NCBI GenBank assembly: GCA_965199135.1
Contig: OZ240685.1
Location: 2,294,001 to 2,358,000 of the forward strand
Length of the DNA: 64,000 nucleotides
Direction of reading: 5' to 3'
Source of the DNA: EB88 sp965199135
GTDB lineage: Bacteria > Acidobacteriota > Terriglobia > Terriglobales > Acidobacteriaceae
Shown: one piece after another, positions 16,888 through 25,052 of the stretch
Position numbering within the stretch: position 1 is the first letter of the stretch
Layout of the letters: each line of letters starts with the position of its first letter
Program-made: the position numbers and the translations under genes
The notes under the pieces: generated by a model
The model's input: the letters and a program-made list of their open reading frames with translations, nothing else
Told to the model about the DNA's origin: nothing
Databases searched by the model: none

Positions 16888-17877
16888 ATGAGTCGAGCCG
16901 TGGTCATCAATGAATTTGGCGGTCCGGACGTTCTGCTTATCCAGGATGTCCCTATAGAGTCTCCGGGACCGGGAGAAGTTCGTCTCCGTATTCGAGCGAT
17001 CGGGCTGAACCGCACGGAGATAACACTGCGTTCCGGACGCTCTCCCATCAAGCCCAAACTGCCTTCTCGGATGGGGTTTGAGGCTGCAGGTGAGATAGAG
17101 TTGATCGGCTCAGACGTGAAGGGATATCACGTCGGCGATCGAGTTGCCTTGCTGCCCACGTACAGCGCCGCTCAATATGGTCTTTATGGCGAGACATCGC
17201 TGGCACCCGCGCAATCGCTCGTCAAGATTCCTGATGAGGTAAGTTTCATGGATGCGGCAGCTACGTGGGTCGCATACGGCACGGCGTGGGGAGGGTTGTT
17301 GTCTGTCGGGAAATTGCTGAAAGGTCAGACCGTACTCATCTCTGCGGCGTCGAGCAGCGTAGGATTGGCGGCAATCCAGATTGCCAATCGGATCGGTGCA
17401 CGCCCGATTGCATTGACCCGCACTGAACAGAAAGTGAACGACTTATTGGAGCGGGGCGCCGCCGCCGTCATTGTGACCGAGGGGCAGGATCTTGTAGCCG
17501 AGGTGAAGAGGCTGACCGACGGAAAGGGCGTTGATCTTGTGTTTGATCCCGTTGGCGGTCCCGGCTTCACGTCGCTTGCTAGGTCGACGAGATCAGGCGG
17601 CCTCCTCGTTCTGTACGGCGTGCTTGATGCGCAACCGACCACGATTCCGCCGTTCGACATCTTTGCGCGGGACATCTCAATCCGCGGCCTGGCACTTCCG
17701 GCTCTCAATAAGAACGATGAAGTGCGGGAAGAGCTCAAGGAGTTCGTGCAGACCGGATTGAAGGATGGGTCGTTGAAGCCTGCGGTGGCACGAACCTTCC
17801 CCTTCGAGGAGATCAGAGAAGCGCATCGTTTTATCGAGAGCCGTGAACACCTAGGGAAAGTCGTCATCACCCTGTAG
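16888..17877 (+). CDS. Zinc-free alcohol dehydrogenase-like / quinone oxidoreductase (MDR)
   Basis: A 329-residue medium-chain reductase. VVINEFGGPDVL, GEVRLRIRAIGLNRTE, GFEAAGEI, then the coenzyme motif ISAASSSVGLAAIQIANRIG and FDPVGGPGF mark the quinone-reductase/zeta-crystallin-like group; neither the catalytic nor the structural zinc cysteines are present. The start MSRAVVI follows AAAGGACAAG; an upstream frame extension runs through operator B and is rejected. It is followed 29 bases later by an OYE-like gene, so the two probably form a TetR-controlled operon. Confidence 0.9.
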   Translation: MSRAVVINEFGGPDVLLIQDVPIESPGPGEVRLRIRAIGLNRTEITLRSGRSPIKPKLPSRMGFEAAGEIELIGSDVKGYHVGDRVALLPTYSAAQYGLYGETSLAPAQSLVKIPDEVSFMDAAATWVAYGTAWGGLLSVGKLLKGQTVLISAASSSVGLAAIQIANRIGARPIALTRTEQKVNDLLERGAAAVIVTEGQDLVAEVKRLTDGKGVDLVFDPVGGPGFTSLARSTRSGGLLVLYGVLDAQPTTIPPFDIFARDISIRGLALPALNKNDEVREELKEFVQTGLKDGSLKPAVARTFPFEEIREAHRFIESREHLGKVVITL

Positions 17878-17906
17878 TCGCCTTTAGGCACCAAGGAGTT
17901 TATTCG

Positions 17907-19016
17907 ATGTCAAAGCAACCTCTTCTCACTCCTGTCCGTATGGGAAATCTCACTCTTCGCAATCGTGTCGTAATGGCACCTCTGACGCGGATGCGAGCCC
18001 ATCCCGATAATCATGTTCCAACCGCACTGCAAGCTCAGTACTACGCGCAGCGAGCAAGCGCAGGGTTGATTGTGGCTGAAGCTACGGCCATCAGTGCGGA
18101 TGGATTTGGTTGGGCCGATACGCCTGGGCTTTGGAGTCAGGAGCAGGTACGCGGATGGAGACTGGTTACGGATGCCGTTCACGAGGCTGGAGGCAGAATC
18201 ATCGCTCAACTCTGGCACACAGGTGCGATCTCTCATCCCGAACTGCGAGACGGCGTTCTTCCTGTCTCGGCATCGAACGTTGATCCAGGACAGGTCTCTG
18301 TAACGAAAGAGGGACGTAAACCTACCGTCGCTCCCCGTCCCCTTACGAAAGAGGAAATCAAGACCACGATCCGTGACTACGCCCAAGCGGCTCGCAATGC
18401 CATGGATGCCGGATTTGATGGAGTTCAGATTCTCGCCAACTATCTATATCTCATCGCACAGTTTCTCAACTCGGCGACCAACCTCCGTACCGATGATTAT
18501 GGTGGCAACATGGAGAACCGCGCCCGCTTCTTGTTCGAGGTGGTCGAAGCCGTTTTGGGCAAAGTCGATGCAAATAGCGTTGGCGTGAAACTCAGTCCGA
18601 TGCATGAAACGAACGCTTTTGCCGCAAACGCCGAGACGCTTCCAATCATCGACTATGCCGTGAAGCGCCTGAACGACTTCAATCTTTCCCACCTCTTAAT
18701 CATGGGAAATACCACCGACTTCTCCGGAACTCCGCTAGAAACTTTGAGCGGAGACGGCATGTTTGAACACTTTCGTCAGATCTACAACGGCACCCTGATC
18801 GCAAACGTCAATATGACACAGGAAAGGGGAAATCGGTTGATCGAATCTGGCTTGGCAGACCTTGTGGCCTATGGGCGTCCCTACATTGCCAATCCTGATC
18901 TTGTGGAACGGTTCGCAGCGAATGCTCCTCTCGCCGACATCGATTGGGAGACCGTATATGCGCCGGGTCCAAAAGGCTATTCAGATTATCCCGCCTACGC
19001 TCTGAAAGCCCAATGA
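17907..19016 (+). CDS. OYE-like flavoprotein lacking the catalytic His/Asn pair
   Basis: A 369-residue member of the old-yellow-enzyme family with intact ends (PLLTPVRMGNLTLRNRVV, MAPLTRMRA; GPKGYSDYPAY) and QLWHTGAISHPEL. At the position of the usual H-x-x-N, which anchors the carbonyl or nitro group, it reads ILANYLYLIAQFL, giving Leu176 and Tyr179. Flanking RTDDYGGNMENRARFLFE is normal, so this is substitution, not misalignment. FMN binding is likely kept while substrate choice is changed. AAGGAG precedes the ATG. It is probably co-transcribed with the MDR gene at 16888. Confidence 0.9.
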   Translation: MSKQPLLTPVRMGNLTLRNRVVMAPLTRMRAHPDNHVPTALQAQYYAQRASAGLIVAEATAISADGFGWADTPGLWSQEQVRGWRLVTDAVHEAGGRIIAQLWHTGAISHPELRDGVLPVSASNVDPGQVSVTKEGRKPTVAPRPLTKEEIKTTIRDYAQAARNAMDAGFDGVQILANYLYLIAQFLNSATNLRTDDYGGNMENRARFLFEVVEAVLGKVDANSVGVKLSPMHETNAFAANAETLPIIDYAVKRLNDFNLSHLLIMGNTTDFSGTPLETLSGDGMFEHFRQIYNGTLIANVNMTQERGNRLIESGLADLVAYGRPYIANPDLVERFAANAPLADIDWETVYAPGPKGYSDYPAYALKAQ

Positions 19017-19073
19017 CCCAGTTCGTTTCTTCGCTAAACAGATTTAGGAGGACAGCTGGCGGCGGACGCCAAT

Positions 19074-20327
19074 TCAGCCTTTTGAATCTGCACTTCTTTT
19101 CTTGGGCCTAGACGGGGTAATTCCAGATCCTTCTCTGACCTTTGCGAATAGGAAATCTCTGAGGGCGGGTGTTCTTGCGGCCTCATCGCTTATGACGATG
19201 CGCCACTCATCCCCGCGCCGAGCAAACGCCATCCCGTGTAGCGCCATCATCTCGCAGAGCAAATCGTATATCGGCGCAAACACTTCGAGTGAATTCCAGT
19301 TAAACTCCGAGAGCCAAAGTTGTTTGAGCACCAGCTCTAGCCGGGAGATCAGTCCCGCTATGGGAGGGTTCTCAGCCAGCAACTGTCGAGCGCCTGCCGC
19401 CTCTTCTGCTCCGTGCATCTCCAAGCCATGAAGGTGGCCGAGCAAATAGCCCGCGCAAATAAAGGTGTCGCCGAACAGCTGCTGGATTTCCCGAAAGGTT
19501 TCACCGGCATTCCCGGCGTCCCTAATGTTCTCGATCCACTTTTGGGACGAGGAGCGACTCTCTTGAAGCGCCACGCAGAATGCACGATCAAAGTCCTCCA
19601 TCGCTTCGGCCCGAAACTGCGCTGAGGACCGACAAGCCGCGTATTCGCTCCAAACATCAAGCGCCTTAATGAAAGACTGGCGGGAGCGATCACCGCAGTC
19701 GAGTGTCCGGCTGTACACATCAGGAAACGTCTTGTACAGATGTCCTTCATGTTCAACATGGGCCGCTTCGTGGCCGATACAACCGCACGCTAACGCCTGC
19801 TCTTCCGGTCTTGATGAGAGCGTCATCAATCCCAATCCCGCTCTCAAGACGATGTGAAATCGGAACTCGTCCCCCCGTCGCACAGCTACGGTGCGTGCAA
19901 GATCCATCGTTTCCGGTTGATCGGTCATTTCAAGAGGAACCACTCCGGGTGGCAGGTCCTGCAATTCATAAGCTGCTTTCCGGACGTCGCTTGCAACGGT
20001 GACGCCGTCGAGTGCGCGCAGGTCCATACCAGATAGGGCAAGCGCGTAGAGAGACTGCTCGATGGAGGTGGCGACCGCATCCCGCAACTCTTTCGAGTCA
20101 TAGCAGTTTATGGATACGCCACATGTTTGGGGGAGAAGAAGCCTTGCTTCTTCGTCGTGATGGAAATCCAGAAGGTAGTTGCCGCCCATTCCCAAGCCCT
20201 CGTAGCCGTCCGCGTAACAGCGTATCGGAAGAGGATGTCGCTCGCGCCCGCAAAAAGAGAAAATTGAGGACGCATCGCGGAAAGATCGAGTTCGCTTGTG
20301 TCTTTCCGGAGATCGATGGAGACCCAT
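19074..20327 (-). CDS. HExxH-containing protein of unknown family, probably frameshifted near its N-terminus
   Basis: The frame holds a strongly coding-like protein from about 20215 leftwards. The central motif is IGHEAAHVEHEGHLYKTFPD, a HExxH zinc signature with extra His residues, preceded by GDEFRFHIVLRAGLG and followed by a helical C-terminal domain (LGHLHGLEMHG, MALHGMAFARRG). The first about 35 residues of this frame are Arg/His-rich and unlike the rest. In the neighbouring frame upstream coding looks natural and would join at about 20213 after restoring one base (see the separate entry). A 5'-truncated second copy lies at 58245. No named family is recognised; a metallopeptidase or HExxH immunity-type protein is possible. 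Confidence 0.7.
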   Translation of the reverse strand: MGLHRSPERHKRTRSFRDASSIFSFCGRERHPLPIRCYADGYEGLGMGGNYLLDFHHDEEARLLLPQTCGVSINCYDSKELRDAVATSIEQSLYALALSGMDLRALDGVTVASDVRKAAYELQDLPPGVVPLEMTDQPETMDLARTVAVRRGDEFRFHIVLRAGLGLMTLSSRPEEQALACGCIGHEAAHVEHEGHLYKTFPDVYSRTLDCGDRSRQSFIKALDVWSEYAACRSSAQFRAEAMEDFDRAFCVALQESRSSSQKWIENIRDAGNAGETFREIQQLFGDTFICAGYLLGHLHGLEMHGAEEAAGARQLLAENPPIAGLISRLELVLKQLWLSEFNWNSLEVFAPIYDLLCEMMALHGMAFARRGDEWRIVISDEAARTPALRDFLFAKVREGSGITPSRPKKRSADSKG

Positions 20328-20455
20328 CCAACTCGTTTAGGGAAGAAACGTCTGCGGTGCGCCCCCGCAAACTGCCCTATAAACCCGTGATCGGGGAGTT
20401 GGAAAACCGAACAGAGTACGGTTCCTGAGACCTTTAGCTTTAGGGGCCTGGACAT
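20214..20455 (-). other. Probable N-terminal part of the HExxH gene in another frame
   Basis: This frame opens at ATG 20455 (MSRPLKLKVSG) and reads plausible protein up to GASDILFRYAV, where the adjacent frame continues with ADGYEGLGMGGNYLLDF. Adding one base near 20213 would fuse both into a protein of about 460 residues. Whether the loss is a natural mutation or a sequencing error cannot be told here. Confidence 0.5.
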
Positions 20456-20493
20456 ACGTCTCAGGCTCCCCGACCGCAAAGGCAAGGGAATCC

Positions 20494-20513
20494 ATCGCGC
20501 TCTTAAGCGCGAT
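20494..20513. terminator. Small hairpin
   Basis: ATCGCGCT, CTTA and AGCGCGAT form an 8-bp stem with a tetraloop followed by TTACTCT. It sits upstream of the HExxH gene and is not clearly attached to any transcript; it could end read-through from the left. Confidence 0.35.
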
Positions 20514-20896
20514 TTACTCTGTTAGGGGTTTCCACACCCCAGGACGGCGCGTGAACGTCCCGACTCCATCATCGAACATCCGATTCGACTTGGCAATGAG
20601 TCGTCACCAACCAAGGGTCCGAGCCAACCCGGGCCGTCGGCATATCACGTACGGGGCGACAACCGTGGGCGCGACGCGCAGCGCTTTGCTCTTACCGAAG
20701 TTGTATGGATTGCGCGTTCGCTTTATCGAAGAATCTGTGCAGGGGTTCGTCGCACTTCTTCAACCGCCGCAACCTCGGCGCGGAGCAAGCGTCTGTATAA
20801 GCACAGTTGTAGAGCCTGTTCCTGAAGACGGAATTTGGTTGAGCAACACAGGGCGACGACACCCGATCGCTGGGGTCATACGCCGAGGGCCCCAGC
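20514..20896. other. No convincing gene
   Basis: This roughly 380-base stretch has open frames on both strands but none with a ribosome site, family motif or natural composition. It presumably holds the HxlR promoter; I see no clear operator. Confidence 0.5.
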
Positions 20897-21256
20897 ATGA
20901 GCCACACTCCAGAGGATTACTGCCGCTCGTGTACCGATACCGTCCACCTCGTCCAAGGCAAATGGAAGATCCATATCCTGTGCGCTATACGGGCCGGTCC
21001 CGTTCGCCTCGGGCAGCTGAGGCGCGAACTTCGGCACGCTTCGAAGAAAGTGCTCGCGGAGAATCTGCGGGAGTTGGAAGACGCTGGGTTGGTGCTTCGA
21101 AGTGATCTCGGCGGGTCAGTCCGCCATGTCGAATACGATTTCACCGAGGACATGCGACCTCAGATTCACTCGATACTGGATCACCTGGCGGCTTTCGGTG
21201 AAGCGCTCGGCACAGCCCGCCGGAACGCGCCGAACGGTATTCGAACGAGAAGTTGA
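20897..21256 (+). CDS. HxlR-family transcriptional regulator
   Basis: A 119-residue winged-helix regulator: CTDTVHLVQGKWKIHILCAI, RLGQLRRELRHASKKVLAEN and LRELEDAGLVLRSD give the complete HxlR DNA-binding domain. A Cys pair precedes the helix (YCRSC), a usual site of thiol-based redox sensing in this family. The ribosome site is weak (GAGGG). It lies next to a toxin/antitoxin pair read from the opposite strand, with ends seven bases apart. Targets are unknown. Confidence 0.88.
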   Translation: MSHTPEDYCRSCTDTVHLVQGKWKIHILCAIRAGPVRLGQLRRELRHASKKVLAENLRELEDAGLVLRSDLGGSVRHVEYDFTEDMRPQIHSILDHLAAFGEALGTARRNAPNGIRTRS

Positions 21257-21263
21257 CGTTGGG

Positions 21264-21845
21264 TCAGAAGTCTACCAATCCATCTATGATGTGCTCGCGC
21301 ATCGCGTCGACACTCTTGCACAAACCTTGCCGTCGAAGGTCATCTAGATACTCGTCTTGGTCTTTGGGCGGGTTTCTGAGACTAACGCGGTGGGCCTTTG
21401 CTGCTTCCAAGACGACGTCCGGGAAAGCTTCAAACAGCGTCAGAACAAAGTCATCTGGATGCTGGGCTTCGATGTCGAAAGCGGCAAGGACAGCAGATGG
21501 AAAGTGCGCCAGGTTCAACGTGACGATCACGCTTGAATCGGACTGAATCGCGGCGGCGAGGACGTGCCGATCGTCGCGATCCGGCAGACCTAATGTTTCA
21601 GTGAGGTGTTCGTATCCGAATACCATGGCATCCGGCAACGCTTGTTCCATTAGTCGCCGAGTGCGCTCCAACTTATCGCGCGTGATGTCGGGACGATTCT
21701 TGAGCAGATTGCGCATCCATTCCTCATGCACTTCTGCAGACCAATGGGCACGGAAGGTGCCCGTCAATGCGAGGTGCATGAGGAAGTTTCGCAGCCCGGA
21801 AGGGTAGAGAACATTTGCGTCGAAGAAGGCCCCTAGTGTCGCCAC
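21264..21845 (-). CDS. PIN-domain protein, probable toxin
   Basis: A 193-residue PIN-domain ribonuclease-like protein. The first acidic residue is in FFDANVLYPSGLRNFL; further acids lie in VHEEWMRNLL and in DRDDRHVLAAAIQSDSSVIV, the typical third and fourth positions, followed by TLNLAHFP. It starts at GTG three bases after the antitoxin stop, so the two are translationally coupled. Longer than classic VapC (about 130 residues), it belongs to the larger COG1569-like PIN branch. It is expected to cleave RNA when free of its partner. Confidence 0.85.
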   Translation of the reverse strand: MATLGAFFDANVLYPSGLRNFLMHLALTGTFRAHWSAEVHEEWMRNLLKNRPDITRDKLERTRRLMEQALPDAMVFGYEHLTETLGLPDRDDRHVLAAAIQSDSSVIVTLNLAHFPSAVLAAFDIEAQHPDDFVLTLFEAFPDVVLEAAKAHRVSLRNPPKDQDEYLDDLRRQGLCKSVDAMREHIIDGLVDF

Positions 21846-21848
21846 GAA

Positions 21849-22298
21849 TCAGATCCCGATCTCCTGGTCGTAGGCGGCCAGCTCGTTGAGAGCCGCAAGG
21901 CGCTCGGCATGGGCCTTCCGCTTAAAAGCCATCAGGGACTCGAAGCGCACCCGACGATGGGTGCCGACTTTCCGATATTCGATCTTGCCCTCGTCGAGCA
22001 GTTGGATCAGAGAAGGCCGCGAAATGCTGAGCATGTCGGCTGCCTCCTGGGTGGTCAATTCGGCATGAACGGGAATCACCGTGACGGTGTTTCCGCGACC
22101 CATTTCGTCGAGGATTCCGACAAGCATCTTGAGAGCGGAAGCGGGGAGTACGACCGTCTCATCTTCGGGTCCTCCGACGACCCGGAGGCGAAGCGGGGTC
22201 TTCGAGAGAAGCCGGGAGGAGAGTAGACGGCTGGTTTCCTCAGCCTGTTTGGCTTCGGACGGCGTGGGTAAAATCTGGGTCAGAAGGGCTTCCGGCAC
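21849..22298 (-). CDS. Helix-turn-helix (excisionase-type) antitoxin
   Basis: A 149-residue protein whose middle carries an excisionase-type winged helix: LTTQEAADMLSISRPSLIQL then LLDEGKIEYRKVGTHRRVRF. The N-terminal part is a separate partner-binding region (LRLRVVGGPEDETVVLP). This type regularly precedes large PIN toxins, as here, and would bind both the toxin and the promoter. A decayed homologue lies at 62863-63182 on the same strand. Confidence 0.85.
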   Translation of the reverse strand: MPEALLTQILPTPSEAKQAEETSRLLSSRLLSKTPLRLRVVGGPEDETVVLPASALKMLVGILDEMGRGNTVTVIPVHAELTTQEAADMLSISRPSLIQLLDEGKIEYRKVGTHRRVRFESLMAFKRKAHAERLAALNELAAYDQEIGI

Positions 22299-22432
22299 GG
22301 TTTTAACCTCGCCTTATTATGGCCTCTATTCGAAGTAAACGCAACCATTCGAAGCATTCGCGGGACATTTTGAGGACACCTCTGCCGCGTCGAAGCAGTG
22401 GTTTAGGGCAGAGGTCGAGGTTTTGGACGCAC

Positions 22433-22453
22433 GGGTCCGATAAGGGTCCAATA
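22433..22453 (+). repeat. Tandem GGGTCC repeat, left copy
   Basis: GGGTCCGATAAGGGTCCAATA contains two tandem GGGTCC-R-AT units. A near-identical element lies at 22632 on the other side of the tRNA fragment. Such pairs resemble integrase arm-type or accessory sites flanking an attachment core. Confidence 0.6.
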
Positions 22454-22534
22454 ACTGTTCCTTGCTGTTCCCAATAGCGCTAAAACGGGCCATCCGCTAC
22501 GCATTGTTTCAGCTAGTTACAGTTTTCCGGTTCA

Positions 22535-22579
22535 CTGTCACGGCAGAGGTCGCGGGTTCGAGCCCCGTCGTCCCCGCCA
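22535..22579 (+). other. tRNA-Asp(GUC) 3' fragment, attachment-site core
   Basis: 45 bases from CTGTCACGGC (anticodon loop, anticodon GTC at 22537-22539) through the T-arm GCGGGTTCGAGCCCCGT to the acceptor 3' strand ending GCCA. This matches the 3' half of bacterial tRNA-Asp. The bases to its left cannot form the anticodon stem or D-arm, so the 5' half is absent. This is the usual trace left by a tRNA-targeted integrase; the intact tRNA-Asp gene must lie outside the window. Confidence 0.82.
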
Positions 22580-22631
22580 TACAAAGCAAAGCACTTAGCT
22601 TCGTATGGGACCTAATGTGACAAGCGAATCA

Positions 22632-22652
22632 GGGTCCGATTAGGGTCCATTA
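22632..22652 (+). repeat. Tandem GGGTCC repeat, right copy
   Basis: GGGTCCGATTAGGGTCCATTA is a direct repeat of the element at 22433 with two differences over 21 bases. It abuts the integrase stop codon, as arm-type sites often do. Confidence 0.6.
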
Positions 22653-22880
22653 CGCCCGCTTGGGTACCAAAAGCGTGTCAGTTTCAACCTCTCTCTGACC
22701 CACGTTGGGCACCATCATCCTTACAACCTTGCTCTGTGCGGCTCGTTTATGCGAGTTCACGGCCTGTGTGTATACGTCGAGCGTGATCCTGCTGTTCGCG
22801 TGCCGCAACAGCTCCTGGACCGTCTTCACATCTTCCCCGTTTGCCTTCAGCAATGTGCCGAAGGAGTGACGGAAGGTACC
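22650..22880 (-). pseudogene. Tyrosine recombinase, C-terminal fragment
   Basis: The last about 75 residues of a phage-type integrase: TFRHSFGTLLKANGEDVKTV contains the HxxR box with the H in FRHSF, QELLRHANSRIT the second His region and LDVYTQAV the nucleophilic Tyr. Everything before the HxxR box, including the first catalytic Arg, is missing; at about 22880 the sequence switches abruptly into a ParB-like gene on the other strand. The stop lies 70 bases from the tRNA-Asp fragment, the classic integrase/att arrangement. Confidence 0.85.
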
Positions 22881-24006
22881 CGCCAAGCATCTTGCCGCGT
22901 GGATACAGGCAAACCTCTATCTGTCTCTCGCGGATGCGCCCTTCGACCGCGAAGACCCCACCTTAAACCCCGCCGCCGGAGCTTGCGTCACTTGCCCCCG
23001 CCGCAGCGGATACAACACCGCACTTTTTGCTGACGTGGTTTCCGATCAGTGCCTCGACTCAGGCTGCTACCACAGCAAGGTTGAGGCATTCCTTGACCGG
23101 GAGATTGCAGCCCATCCCGGCCTCGTTCAAATCGAGAACGGTTGGCGCAATCCCAAAGAGCAGCGACCCGGAGCGGTCCAGCGCGGCCACGTTCGGGAGC
23201 TTGAAACCGTAATCGACAACCCGGACGCGGAACCCGTGATGCCGTGCGAAGCCGCCAAACCCGCCATTGTCGTTTACGGCAAGCAGCTTGGTCGCAAGCT
23301 TACCGTTTGCACGGACAAGCATTGCCCGGTGCATGACCCACAAGCAGCAGCCGAAGCATCCGCCCATCCCGTGCCGACCATGCCACCGCCACAGGAAGCT
23401 GAGACGGAAGAAGAGGCCGCAGAGCGTGAGGCCGAGTTCGAGCGGCAGAGAGCGGAGTACGAGGAAGAACGCCACCGTAGGGAGGAGGAGCGCAAACAGC
23501 AATTCGAGCGGGAGCAAGCGGAGATTGAGGCCGAGCACAATCGCAGAGCCGAAATCATCAAAAGCCGCCAAGCCACCTTCGACCGCATCCTTGAGAACGC
23601 CCCCGCCATCCTGAATGCAGAGCAACTTCGTGTTTTGCTCCGCGCACTCGTAAACCTTGACCCCTACACCTTTGCGGACGATTTGGCCGAGGTTATAGCA
23701 GGAGACAACGAGAACGAACAACGCAGCGCCGAAGAGGTACTGCTTTCCACCATCGACGCGACCGCAGACGACCAGCTAACCCGCTTCGCCCTGCGCCTAG
23801 CCCTTGCCGGACACGTCGGCATTCCACGCGAAGGCGAGTTGGACTTTCTTGCTGAAGCCGGAAGCGTGTTCTTTCCGCCACCGCCGAGGAAGAAAGCCGC
23901 CGCGGAGAAGGCAAAGCAGCCGACACCCATCGAGTCCCAAGCGAAACCCTCTCCAAAGACCAAAACGCAAAGGGCAAATTCAAACAAGAAAAAGATCGCA
24001 GCATAA
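22881..24006 (+). pseudogene. ParB-like protein, 5'-truncated
   Basis: The frame is recognisable from AKHLAAWIQANLYLSLADAP (about 22882) through FDREDPTLNP, the Cys pair in ACVTCPRRSGYNTALFAD, CLDSGCYHSKVEAFLD, a long charged coiled coil (about 23400-23570, rich in EEER) and a Lys-rich tail. This is the central and C-terminal portion of plasmid/ICE-type ParB-domain proteins with a CxxC region. The nuclease and helix-turn-helix N-terminal part is lost; a stop lies just upstream of the junction. An internal GTG at 23035 could still give a 323-residue product, but without DNA-binding domain. Confidence 0.72.
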
Positions 24007-24010
24007 CCAG

Positions 24011-24039
24011 AAGCGGGAGCCATCATCGGCTCCCGCTTT
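24011..24039 (+). terminator. Strong terminator after ParB-like gene
   Basis: AAGCGGGAGCC and GGCTCCCGCTT form an 11-bp stem with a 6-base loop, followed by TGCTTTG. It starts five bases after the stop codon. Confidence 0.8.
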
Positions 24040-24195
24040 GCTTTGTCAATGCCAAAATCCAACGCGGGAGAAACCTCTTCGGTTTCCCCCTAGCCCCCAT
24101 CCCGCTTGTCTCTAAACGTCCCGCCTCCTTCTTGCAGCCGCTGCTGCAACGCGTAGCGCAAGAAAGTATCTCCGTCAGACGGTACTAAACTGGTT

Positions 24196-24876
24196 TCAAT
24201 TCAAATAGCCATTCTGTGGTGAGGTGAGTGCGTTCGCCTTCAAACCGCCAGGCTTGCTTCGGATAACCGTAAAGACGTCCAACACCGCCGCAATATTGCG
24301 GATGCTTCCCGCAACGCTCATTACCTCTTCGATACCGACATGTTTGTCCGCAAGGGTCTCAAGGCGTTCGCTCACATTCCTTAATTGATCAGCTTCCAGC
24401 AAAATATCTTCAAAGGGTCCTAAGTAGCTCGTACCTGCGGCGGGGATCGTTGCCTCCGGTATTTCCATTTCCGAGTTGGTGTCGATCCGAACAGGTTCAG
24501 TTTCAATCAAAGACACTGTGGCCGCCTCTCCCAATAGAGTAAGAAACAGTCCGAGCAGCTGTGTAATCAGGATGATCCCGACCACGTCCTCCTCGTCTGT
24601 GCCCGCTTGCACCTCAACTTCGCTAAGACCGCTCAAGTCACCGGTGGCCATTACCTGCACGGTATTAAGTCTGGGAGACTGCGACTTCGCGAGAGATAGA
24701 GCACGGGCGGCAAGCGCTTGAAATCCATCGACTCCCACGGGTGTGCGGAGCTTTTGGCGCAGCTTTTCATAGACGCGAAGGGTGGCGCCCTCGGTCCGTG
24801 CAGAAGGTAATTCCATATCAACTTCGGAAGCAACGAGCCTGCGGGCCCAATCGTGAATCATTGTTTGAGAATACAT
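24196..24876 (-). CDS. Protein of unknown function, 226 aa
   Basis: Not recognised. It has a perfect AAGGAG ribosome site seven bases before the ATG and natural composition. The N-terminal half is helical (IHDWARRLVASEVD, LRVYEKLRQKLRT); a hydrophobic stretch VVGIILITQLLGLFLTLLGE around residues 98-117 could be a membrane helix or buried amphipathic helix. The C-terminal part resembles a coiled region (LLEADQLRNVSERLETLADK). It stands alone between the ParB-like remnant and the Nudix gene. Confidence 0.7.
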   Translation of the reverse strand: MYSQTMIHDWARRLVASEVDMELPSARTEGATLRVYEKLRQKLRTPVGVDGFQALAARALSLAKSQSPRLNTVQVMATGDLSGLSEVEVQAGTDEEDVVGIILITQLLGLFLTLLGEAATVSLIETEPVRIDTNSEMEIPEATIPAAGTSYLGPFEDILLEADQLRNVSERLETLADKHVGIEEVMSVAGSIRNIAAVLDVFTVIRSKPGGLKANALTSPQNGYLN

Positions 24877-25052
24877 AAGTTCTCCTTACGCTAAGGTCGC
24901 TGGGAAGACGCAGCGACCATCCCGCTTAGAAGCTCACTGCCGATGCGAGACATGGATTGCGCCAATATGGCGCTGCACAACATACCTTACGTCAAACGTC
25001 TTCGACAAGACGTGCAATATTGACCGATCGACGCCACTCTCAGGAGCAATTC

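Noticed and set aside
20551..21105. Plus-strand frame before and into the HxlR gene
   Set aside because: Arg/Pro-rich without start signal and overlapping the clear HxlR frame.
22500..22579. Complete tRNA gene
   Set aside because: Only the 3' half from the anticodon loop on is present; upstream bases cannot form the anticodon stem, D-arm or acceptor 5' strand.
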